Source: Acidobacteriota bacterium
GTDB taxonomy: Bacteria; Acidobacteriota; Polarisedimenticolia; J045
NCBI GenBank assembly: GCA_024763475.1
Contig: JANTFM010000003.1
Span: 1 to 41,593 of the forward strand
Length of the DNA: 41,593 nucleotides
Reading direction: 5' to 3'
Both the position numbers and the translations under genes were made by a program. Of the stretch, positions 29,022 through 36,781 are shown in pieces. The notes under the pieces are model-generated. The model had not been told where the DNA came from, ran no database searches, and saw nothing but the letters and a program-made list of their open reading frames with translations. Within the stretch, counting starts at the first letter, position 1; each line of letters opens with the position of its first letter.

Positions 29022-31262
29022 GTGCTATTGCACCACCTCGGCCTTGATCCTCCTGGCTGCGCCAGGGTCCGGAGATGGACTTTCCTCCGACTTTCCGCTT
29101 GGCTGCCGGCACTCTCTCTCTCGCTGCTATGCTCCGCGGCCCCCCCCGCCCATGCTCCGGAACCAAGAGTCGTGGTGGCGGGGACAACCAGCGCACCGGT
29201 CCGGCTCGATGGCGTGCTCGACGAGGCCGATTGGGATCATGCGGGGACCATTCCCGATCTGGTCCAGCAGGACCCCCACCCGGGCGAGTCCACGCCGTAC
29301 AAGACCGAGATCCGCCTGCTGGTCGATGAGGGGAACCTCTATCTCGGCATCAGCTGCCGGGACCCGGACCCTGGCCGCATCGCGGTTCACACGATGGAGC
29401 GGGATGGGAACCTGCGGGGCGATGACACCGTCACCATCGTGCTCGAGACCCTCGGAGACCGGCGGCGCGGCTACCTCTTCAAGGTCAACGCCGCCGGAGC
29501 GCGCCTCGACGGGTTGATCTCCGGCCCGGAGAGCTTCAAGACCGATTGGGACGGCATCTGGGACACGAGGGTCCGGCGCGGCGCCGACGGGTGGAGCGCC
29601 GAGATACGAATCCCAGCCCAGACCCTGCGCTTCACGCCGGGTGCGGACAGCTGGGGCTTCAACGTCGAGCGCTATGTCGCGCGCGAACGGACCACACTGC
29701 GCTGGGCCGGGACAAGCCTGGACGCCCGCTTGATCGACCTCAGGCGTGCGGGACGGCTCCGCGGGTTGCGCGGACTGCGACAAGGGAAGGGGCTTTCTGC
29801 AAGCCCCTACGGCCTCTTCCGCTCGAACCGTGATTTCGAGGAGGCAAGCCGTGCGCACAAGGGAGATGGCGGCTTCGATCTGACCTGGAACCTGAGCTCA
29901 GGGTTGGCTGCGGTCTTGACGGTCAACACGGACTTCGCCGAAACCGAGGTCGACACACGCCAGGTAAACCTGACCCGCTTCCCGCTCTTCTTCCCGGAGA
30001 AACGTGGCTTCTTCCTCGAAGGCTCGAACCTGTTTTCCTTCGGCTCTGGGCTGCATGCCGACTTCATCCCCTTCTTTTCTCGCCGGATCGGCCTCTACGA
30101 CGAGCAGCAGGTCCCGATCGACCTGGGTGTCAAACTGCTCGGTCAGGCTGGACGCTGGGGCATCGCTGTCCTCGACACCAAGACCGGCGACAGCGATACG
30201 ACCCCTGGGACGAACCTCTTCGCCGGCCGTGTGACCTATGACGCGAACGAACACTTGACGCTCGGGACCATGGTCACCAACGGTGATCCCAACGGCGTCG
30301 ATGATAACGCCCTCCTGGGGTTCGACCTCCTCTGGCAGACCCCCACCTTTCGGGGAGACAAGAACCTCTCGATCGGCGCCTGGACCGCCCTCTCCCGGGG
30401 GGACAACCCCGACGGCCAGCGCTCCGGGTGGGGGCTCAAGGTCGACTACCCAAACGATCTTTGGGACGTGTTTCTCGTCCTCAAGGAACTTGGCGAGGGG
30501 CTCGATCCCGCCCTCGGCTTCATTCCACGGCCGGGAACGCGCTGGCTCCAGGGTGGTGGTTCCTACATGCCGCGCCCGAGCGGCGAGTCCTGGAGCTGGG
30601 TGCGACAGTTCTTTTTCGAGTTCTACCTAACCGCCGTCGGGGATCTCGACGGTCATACCGAGTCGTGGAGGGTCTTCACCGCGCCTTTCAATCTCCGCAC
30701 CCAGTCCGGCGAGCATCTCGAAGCGAATGTCGTACCCCAGTTCGAGCGCCTCACGGAACCCTTTGAAATTGCCCCCGGGGTCATCATCCCGCCCGGAGAC
30801 TTCACCTTTACCCGCTACCGCGCAGAGGCCCAGTCCTCCAGGCACCGCCGCTGGCAGGCCGGCGCGACGATCTGGTTCGGAGAGTTCTACAACGGGCGCC
30901 TCGAGCAGTACGAGACCTACCTACGCTACGCGAGCGAGACCGGACAGCTCCAACTCGAAGTGGCGGCAGAGAACGCCTTCGGCCACCTCCCGGCGGGTGA
31001 GTTCATACAACGCCTCTGGCAACTTAAAGCAGTCTATGCGTTTACGCCGCGCCTCCTTCTCTCGAGTTACACCCAGTACGACTCGGAGTCCCGCAACCTG
31101 GGACTAAACACCCGCCTCCGCTGGACGATGCACCCCGGCAACGACCTCTACGTCGTGTGGAACCACGACTGGGAGCGACCCATAGGCAACCCCAGCGACC
31201 CCACCCTCCGCTCCCTCAGCGATCAGGTCGTCCTCAAGCTACGCTGGACCTTCCGCCGCTAG
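29022..31262 (+). CDS. DUF5916-type outer-membrane protein with CBM9-like N-terminal domain
   Basis: PVRLDGVLDEADWDHAGTIPDLVQQDPHPGESTPYKTEIRLLVDEGNLYLGISCRDPDP; VNTDFAETEVDTRQVNLTRFPLFFPEKRGFFLEGSNLFSFG; start likely GTG 29022. Confidence 0.87.
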   Translation: MLLHHLGLDPPGCARVRRWTFLRLSAWLPALSLSLLCSAAPPAHAPEPRVVVAGTTSAPVRLDGVLDEADWDHAGTIPDLVQQDPHPGESTPYKTEIRLLVDEGNLYLGISCRDPDPGRIAVHTMERDGNLRGDDTVTIVLETLGDRRRGYLFKVNAAGARLDGLISGPESFKTDWDGIWDTRVRRGADGWSAEIRIPAQTLRFTPGADSWGFNVERYVARERTTLRWAGTSLDARLIDLRRAGRLRGLRGLRQGKGLSASPYGLFRSNRDFEEASRAHKGDGGFDLTWNLSSGLAAVLTVNTDFAETEVDTRQVNLTRFPLFFPEKRGFFLEGSNLFSFGSGLHADFIPFFSRRIGLYDEQQVPIDLGVKLLGQAGRWGIAVLDTKTGDSDTTPGTNLFAGRVTYDANEHLTLGTMVTNGDPNGVDDNALLGFDLLWQTPTFRGDKNLSIGAWTALSRGDNPDGQRSGWGLKVDYPNDLWDVFLVLKELGEGLDPALGFIPRPGTRWLQGGGSYMPRPSGESWSWVRQFFFEFYLTAVGDLDGHTESWRVFTAPFNLRTQSGEHLEANVVPQFERLTEPFEIAPGVIIPPGDFTFTRYRAEAQSSRHRRWQAGATIWFGEFYNGRLEQYETYLRYASETGQLQLEVAAENAFGHLPAGEFIQRLWQLKAVYAFTPRLLLSSYTQYDSESRNLGLNTRLRWTMHPGNDLYVVWNHDWERPIGNPSDPTLRSLSDQVVLKLRWTFRR

Positions 31263-31336
31263 ACCCCACGATGCCCCCCCGCTCCCACCGCGCCCTCTCT
31301 CAGCTGACCCTGGTTGTTGGCGAGCAGCTCCGCCCT

Positions 31337-31488
31337 CAACTCACCCAGGTTGATTGCGGGCTCTCAACCCACCCAGGTTGATTTCGAACAGCCTGATGGC
31401 GAGCACCTAGTCTGATTGTGCATGCCTCTCAAGTCACAAGATTTGTTAGTTATTAGCTATTGACTTTCAACTCACCCAGGTTGATTGC
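31337..31488 (+). repeat. Cluster of CAACTCACCCAGGTTGATTGC short repeats
   Basis: Two perfect 21-bp copies at 31337-31357 and 31468-31488, a variant CAACCCACCCAGGTTGATTT around 31365-31384, degenerate copies at ~31305 and ~31492. Core CCCAGGTTGAT also at 32-42, 65-75, 86-96. Confidence 0.8.
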
Positions 31489-31563
31489 AAATGCCCCGGG
31501 TCGATGAAGGCCAGTTACCGGAAAGACGATTCAGGTCAGCCATTTAGCACCACGGCCAGCCGT

Positions 31564-32100
31564 TCAGTCGGGATCGTCTTCCACGCCCAGAGCGTCGGCC
31601 ACGCGGTTGATGTAGTTGAAGTAGGCCGCAACTTGGACGGCAGCGTGAATCTCCACATCTGAGGCACCGGCTGCCTTGAGAACCTCGACATCTGCCTTGC
31701 AGCACGCGGCGGGCGAGAGCGTCATTTTCCTGGCGTAGGCGAGCAAGGCGCGCTGGGTGGGGTCCAGGGCAGGGGCCGGGTCAGCGGAAACGAGCGTCTC
31801 GGTCTTGTGGGGGGGAGCCTCGGCACGGAGGTCCACGAGATGGGCCTCGAGTCAGTAGTAACACTCGTTAAGGCGCGAGACCGTGACCCCGATCAACTCG
31901 CGGAACCAGCGCGGCAGGGGTGAGGACGGATGCATCACCGACGCCTGGTAGAGACCCAGGGAAGCGTAGAGGACATGCGGCTCGGCGGACTGAGCCCGCA
32001 CGATCTCGAAGACCCGTCCACTACGGCGGATGGCCTCGTCGTAGAGTTTGCGAAGCCGCCCCTTGGCCTCGGGGGGGGAGATCGTGTGAATCCAAGTCAT
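31564..32100 (-). CDS. AhpD-like (carboxymuconolactone decarboxylase superfamily) selenoprotein; TGA at 31852-31854 read as Sec83
   Basis: The two track ORFs 31852..32133 and 31564..31836 are in one frame separated by a single TGA: ...RELIGVTVSRLNECYY[TGA]LEAHLVDLRAE...AAVQVAAYFNYINRVADALGVEDDPD*. TGA sits at the second Cys of the family CxxC motif. ATG 32100. Confidence 0.8.
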
Positions 32101-32235
32101 CGCTCGTCCTTCTCGCTCCCGGGAAGCAGTCACTTACCAAACGGGCTACAATGGTAATACAGCGATCGCGGACACCGCAAAGAGGCCAACAGCGCCAAGC
32201 CGCGTACGCTGGGGATCTAGAAGAGGTCCCGGTGT

Positions 32236-32313
32236 GTCGGAGGAAGGACTCCTGAGAGTTTCCGGCCGACGGTTGTGTGAGCAGTTCTCGCGCGCCTGAC
32301 CTGCGAGCGCGAG
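32236..32313 (+). promoter_or_regulatory. Two consecutive hairpins in the leader of the peroxiredoxin gene
   Basis: GTCGG-A-GGAA-GG-ACTC-CTGA-GAGT-TTCC-GG-CCGAC (32236-32270) and CTCGCGC...GCGCGAG (32287-32313), upstream of ATG 32333. Confidence 0.5.
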
Positions 32314-32332
32314 GCCCCTGGGAGATGGGAAC

Positions 32333-32896
32333 ATGCGCGGATGGAATCAATGGCTCTGGACAGTAGCGTTGGTGTTTGTGCTCGCGGGAGTCTCCGCCAC
32401 CCTGGCGGCAGAGGGCCGCACGAAGAAAGCGAAGGTTGGCATGAAAGCTCCAGACTTCACCTTGGTAGGGAGTGATGGGAAGACCTACCAACTCTCGGAC
32501 TACCTCGGCAAGCAGGCCGTGGTCATCGCCTGGTTCCCACGGGCGTTCACTGGCGGCTGAACAGCCCAGTGCAAGGCGCTCCGTGAGAGCGGCGAAGCGA
32601 TCCAGGAATTCAATGTGGCGCTGTTCGCAGCCAGCATCGATGCTCCAGAAACCAACCGGAAATTCGCAGAATCCCTGGGCTTGGGTTATCCGATCCTCAG
32701 CGACCCCGACAAGAAGACTGCCAAGGCCTACGGCGTGCTCAAGACCCTAGGCCTCTACGCAGCGCGCCACACCGTGTACATCAGCGCCACAGGCGAGATC
32801 CTGCTGATCGACAAGAATGTCAAGCCGACCACCGCCGGGGCGGACATGATCCGGCAGCTGGAGAAACTCAAGATTCCCCGCAAGACCGAGAAATGA
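32333..32896 (+). CDS. Exported peroxiredoxin (AhpC/TSA) selenoprotein; TGA at 32558-32560 read as Sec76
   Basis: The track ORF ends at ...VVIAWFPRAFTGG[TGA]; the same frame continues TAQCKALRESGEAIQEFNVALFAASIDAPETNRKFAESLGLGYPILSDPDKKTAKAYGV...PRKTEK*. TGA sits at the peroxidatic Cys of TGGCTxQC-type peroxiredoxins. N-terminal signal peptide. Confidence 0.83.
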
Positions 32897-32957
32897 TCCG
32901 GGCTGAATAGGACCGCCACTGCGCTCCCGCAGCTGAAGGGCTCGTGCCTATTCCGGT

Positions 32958-34526
32958 CTAAGGGCAGCTGATCACCTCTTGCTCGAGGCAGGGAGCCACC
33001 GAGGCGGAGCGGGGACTTCCGTCGCTGGAAAAACCATAGGAACCCTCCTTCCCGGACGCTTGGGGCACGGCCAGGAAGTACACACTTCCCGCACCAGGTG
33101 TCACCGTATACGCGGTCAGTCCCATCGTGCTGCAGACACTGGGAAGGTGCGAGGCAAAATCTCCTATCGATCCCTCGTAGATGCCGAAGTCCGAGTCCTC
33201 CGCCAAGCACGAAGGGGCCCAGGATAGGTTCAGATCGCCATTCGCGGCCTTGGACACGGACAAGCCCTCCCCAAGACCCCCTACCGGAACACTCCCGGAG
33301 CCTCCCAGCGGTAAGCGATCGGTGTAAACCGCGTTGTGCCCCTTCCAGTACATGAAGGGAATCGCCGGGGCACCGGGAGGAACCTGCCGAATCGTGTTCG
33401 GTTGCCGGTTTTGTGCGTTGTCGAAGGTCAGCTGAACCAGTGGCCCCCAGCTTTCGGTCAACGGATCCCATTTCCGATGCCAGATGTTGGACTGATTTCC
33501 ATCGTTGTTCACGTCCAAGGCGACGAACATCCACACATCGTCTCCTCGATAGGCCAGCGCGCTGCGAAAGTGGAATCCGTCCTGCTCCGGATGGTCCACC
33601 ACGTCGATGTAACGCCACGCCTCCTCGCTCCCCATCACCTTGTAGGCGTGCTTAACGCTTTCTGCCGTGCAGGACCAGACGACATGCAAGGTATTGCTGG
33701 CGGTTACCGTGAAGGCGAACTCGCGGGTCAAGGCACTCGCACCGCACCCCACGGTCTCATCAGAGGAACTCCAGACGAGGCTATCCGTTGGCTTCACGAA
33801 GCCGCTGCCATCCCAGCGGTAGTACTGGATCTTGGCTCCGTCTACCCAAACGACGACAACGGGGCGTCCCTCGTTGTCCAGGCTCGATCCAACGCGCACA
33901 TTTGCATCGGGGAGGTCTTCCACCCAGCCACTCCCGATGAGCATGCCGTCGTGCGAATACCTGAAGAAACGCACGTTGCCAGCGGGGTCGTTCGTGGTGC
34001 GGGTGATGATGAATAGCTCATCCGCCGTTGCCACCACATTTGAGCGCTTGCGCAACCCGACGTCCGTGATGACCTCCTGGGGAAGCCCGATATCCGACGT
34101 GGTTCCGCCAGGGGTACCGATCCGATACCAGTAGACCCTTGTGGCGTCCGGATGAGTGACCCACATATTCGACCCGTATCCCGTCATCGAAGCATGGTAG
34201 TTGAGCCACCCGGCGACTTCTCCCCCGACGCTGCTTTCGAAAACGTTCGCGGCGGTGTCTTCGAAGGCGGTCCAACTCACGCCCGCGTCGGTCGACTTGA
34301 AGAACTGATCGTGATCGTCCGCCACCACGAGCCAGAGCTCATAGGGATTCTCGGGATTGATGTACATTTTCCACCGCGGAACGCCAATGGTCGGATTGAT
34401 GTTCGCCGTATCGATCAGATGGTTCTGCCCCCACGCCGCGGGCAAGAACAAGAGTAAGAGAACACAATTGGTTGCGATTGAACTCAGCCAACGAGTCACG
34501 ATGATTGCTCCCCTGTCCGTATACAT
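32958..34526 (-). CDS. Secreted BNR/sialidase-like repeat protein with C-terminal FnIII-like module
   Basis: Signal peptide CVLLLLFLPAAWGQ; KSTDAGVSWTAFED; C-terminus LNLSWAPSCLAEDSDFGIYEGSIGDFASHLPSVCSTMGLTAYTVTPGAGSVYFLAVPQASGKEGSYGFSSDGSPRSASVAPCLEQEVISCP. Start uncertain (ATG 34526 or GTG ~34499). Confidence 0.75.
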   Translation of the reverse strand: MYTDRGAIIVTRWLSSIATNCVLLLLFLPAAWGQNHLIDTANINPTIGVPRWKMYINPENPYELWLVVADDHDQFFKSTDAGVSWTAFEDTAANVFESSVGGEVAGWLNYHASMTGYGSNMWVTHPDATRVYWYRIGTPGGTTSDIGLPQEVITDVGLRKRSNVVATADELFIITRTTNDPAGNVRFFRYSHDGMLIGSGWVEDLPDANVRVGSSLDNEGRPVVVVWVDGAKIQYYRWDGSGFVKPTDSLVWSSSDETVGCGASALTREFAFTVTASNTLHVVWSCTAESVKHAYKVMGSEEAWRYIDVVDHPEQDGFHFRSALAYRGDDVWMFVALDVNNDGNQSNIWHRKWDPLTESWGPLVQLTFDNAQNRQPNTIRQVPPGAPAIPFMYWKGHNAVYTDRLPLGGSGSVPVGGLGEGLSVSKAANGDLNLSWAPSCLAEDSDFGIYEGSIGDFASHLPSVCSTMGLTAYTVTPGAGSVYFLAVPQASGKEGSYGFSSDGSPRSASVAPCLEQEVISCP

Positions 34527-34728
34527 CCCCGGCCTCATAGAATGAAGCGCTGTTGCAGTCCTTACTAACGTAGGCCCAGCGTAAGACATTGCACGTCAAG
34601 AACACGAGTTGCGCGGAACTCGAGCTGTGGAGCCTGGCTGGGAACGCTGGATGGACATCCGGTCTAGCCCGACCGGAATCTCCAGCACCTCACCAGGAGT
34701 CTCCGCCCATCCCTCGTAGCCGGGACGA

Positions 34729-36366
34729 TCAAGGGCAAGCACCCGGAGTGAGCGAGACACTCGGGTGACCGTGAGCGCTCTCTTCACCCTCAGGGCTGAC
34801 GGCCGTGACGAGGTAGAGCAGTGCCTGCTCCGGCAGGGGCAGCGTAGGGTCCCCGCCCAACCAGATAGGCGTTCCGTCCGCCGTCTGGTGGACGCACTGG
34901 AACGCGTCGACTCCCGGCCGCGGAGCACGATAGACGTGGTAGCTAGCCACGGGATGTTCGGTCTCGTAGGAAAGGTCCTCCCAGCTCCAATCCTCTCCCA
35001 GGAGGAAAGGAGCCGCCCCCGGTCCGGAGACCTGGAAGTCGGTAAATAGCGGGAGAATCTTCGAGATGACACCGTCCCGATCGACGATGAAGATCTCGCC
35101 CCTCGCGTCCTTACCGAAGCTCGTGAGATCGAAGGTCAGGGCTCCGCCGGGATCGAGCTGGGCCGTGTGATCCTGGGGATCCGTAGCGACTCCGCCTTCG
35201 AAGACGAACGAGCGGATGAATCCGGCGCAGTAGTCGCCGTAGAGGTAGCGCCCCTGAAGCGACGACATGCGGCAACCGCGATACACATAGCCGCCGGTGA
35301 CCGAACAAGCGAGACCCGCGTGGTCGTATTCCAAGACGGGAAGCAGAAGCGAAGGATCGCCACACTCTGGGGACGTCGAACAGCTCACTCCGGGGGGATC
35401 ACAGGCTGGCGTGCCCCCATCGAAGCAGTGCATGCCCTCCATCTGCCGCCAGCCATAGTTGGCACCTGGCGCGAGATCGCCCGGCGTGACGTTCACCTCT
35501 TCCCAGCAGGACTGGCCGACATCGGCAATGTAAAGATCGCCGGTCAGCGGGTCGATTTCGTTACGCCAGGGGTTGCGAAGGCCATAGGTGTAGATCTCGT
35601 CGCAAGTCCCCCCCGCCCCGTCCGCGAATGGGTTGTCCGACGGCACGCTGTAGTTTCCCGGACCTTCGAAACAGTCCGCGGGGTTTGGTGTCGGCGCCAC
35701 ACCCCGCACATCGATCCTGAGGATCTTGCCCAGCAGCGTCTCAAGCTTCTGGCCGTTGCCGCAGAGACCATGGACATCGCCACCGCCTCCGCCGTCACCG
35801 CTGCTGATGTACAGGTAGCCATCCGCGGCAAAGAAGATCTGCCCGCCATTGTGATTCGTGCTGGGCTGCGAGAAACGCAGCACGCGGCTTTCGCTGAGCG
35901 GATCGGCCACGTCCGGGTCACCTGCAGAGACGTCATAGCGCGCGACGACGCTGAAATGGGGACCCGAGGCGCTGTCACTCTCGGTGTAGTTGACGAAAAA
36001 GCGGCCGGTCGTCTCGTAGTCCGGATCGAAGGCCATGCCGAGCAGACCCTGCTCGTTCCCATGGGTGCTGACCGTGCTGCGAAGATCCAGGAAGAGCTGC
36101 AGGTCCCCTGTGCCGTCTCCACGATGATGGATCCAGACCCGACCGTCTTGGCAGACGATAAAGATTCGTGTCGCATCCCCGGGGACAGCCGTCACGAGCA
36201 GGGGATCGACCAAGAGCGGAGAGTTCGCCACGATGAGGCTCTTTAGACCGGAATGCTCGAGCGCGCTGACTCCTTCGCAGAGCTCTTGCGCGCCACTGTT
36301 CGGAAGTATCATGCTGAGACACAGGACGAGAGACCAAGGAAGATGGCGAGCAACACGCAGAGTCAT
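34729..36366 (-). CDS. Secreted glucose/sorbosone dehydrogenase-like (PQQ-type beta-propeller) protein
   Basis: HGNEQGLLGMAFDPDYETTGRFFVNYTES, LRFSQPSTNHNGGQIFFAADGYLYISSGDGGGGGD, YGLRNPWRNEIDPLTGDLYIADVGQSCWEEVN, GYVYRGCRMSSLQGRYLYGDYCAGFIRS. ATG 36366 with signal peptide. Confidence 0.88.
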   Translation of the reverse strand: MTLRVARHLPWSLVLCLSMILPNSGAQELCEGVSALEHSGLKSLIVANSPLLVDPLLVTAVPGDATRIFIVCQDGRVWIHHRGDGTGDLQLFLDLRSTVSTHGNEQGLLGMAFDPDYETTGRFFVNYTESDSASGPHFSVVARYDVSAGDPDVADPLSESRVLRFSQPSTNHNGGQIFFAADGYLYISSGDGGGGGDVHGLCGNGQKLETLLGKILRIDVRGVAPTPNPADCFEGPGNYSVPSDNPFADGAGGTCDEIYTYGLRNPWRNEIDPLTGDLYIADVGQSCWEEVNVTPGDLAPGANYGWRQMEGMHCFDGGTPACDPPGVSCSTSPECGDPSLLLPVLEYDHAGLACSVTGGYVYRGCRMSSLQGRYLYGDYCAGFIRSFVFEGGVATDPQDHTAQLDPGGALTFDLTSFGKDARGEIFIVDRDGVISKILPLFTDFQVSGPGAAPFLLGEDWSWEDLSYETEHPVASYHVYRAPRPGVDAFQCVHQTADGTPIWLGGDPTLPLPEQALLYLVTAVSPEGEESAHGHPSVSLTPGACP

Positions 36367-36443
36367 GAGAGTCCTTCCCTTTCGCGCCCAACCGAAAGCC
36401 CAGCGCATCTTAACTTACTCGCGCGATATTGTCAGTTATTGTA

Positions 36444-36458
36444 TTAGATGATATCTAA
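36444..36458. promoter_or_regulatory. Fur/PerR-type box TTAGATGATATCTAA
   Basis: 15-bp palindrome, perfect 6-bp arms TTAGAT/ATCTAA (7-1-7-like), upstream of the perR-like remnant. Confidence 0.55.
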
Positions 36459-36485
36459 AGGTATCCGTCGTCTAATTCCGACGAT

Positions 36486-36570
36486 ACACAACGAGGCAGC
36501 CCCTCTCAAGGAGCGTGGAATCAGCCCGTTCGCGCAACGCGTCGCTATTGCGCAGCAAGTCAGGCCTTGC
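36486..36570 (+). pseudogene. Truncated duplicate of the Fur/PerR-family gene at 39499
   Basis: HNEAAPLKERGISPFAQRVAIAQQV aligns with [25 protein letters not shown]; similarity ends abruptly after ~85 bp. Confidence 0.75.
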
Positions 36571-36781
36571 GGCTGGAAGGGGTATGTAGCGGCCCTTCGG
36601 CCCCTAGCTCGGATGTCGAGCGACGCTCGAGCCCGTCAATGTGGCCTGGCTCCAATCGCACCCCTTCCCGGGCACGCAAGCCGCACGAGAGGATCGTAGT
36701 CAAGCAAACGCGAAACACCGAAGTGGTCACGGCGTGGAGCTAACCCCACACCTCCTCCTTGCTGCGCGCGATCGGCAGACT

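Noticed and set aside
31564-32896. Genome-wide TGA reassignment (or suppressor) as explanation for the two in-frame TGAs
   Set aside because: Many genes here use TGA as a genuine stop (glnA, apaG, addB, and both putative selenoprotein genes themselves), so site-specific Sec recoding fits better.
31564-32896. Two pseudogenes created by nonsense mutations
   Set aside because: Both frames are otherwise intact and each TGA falls exactly on a catalytic Cys position; not formally excluded without genome-level Sec evidence.
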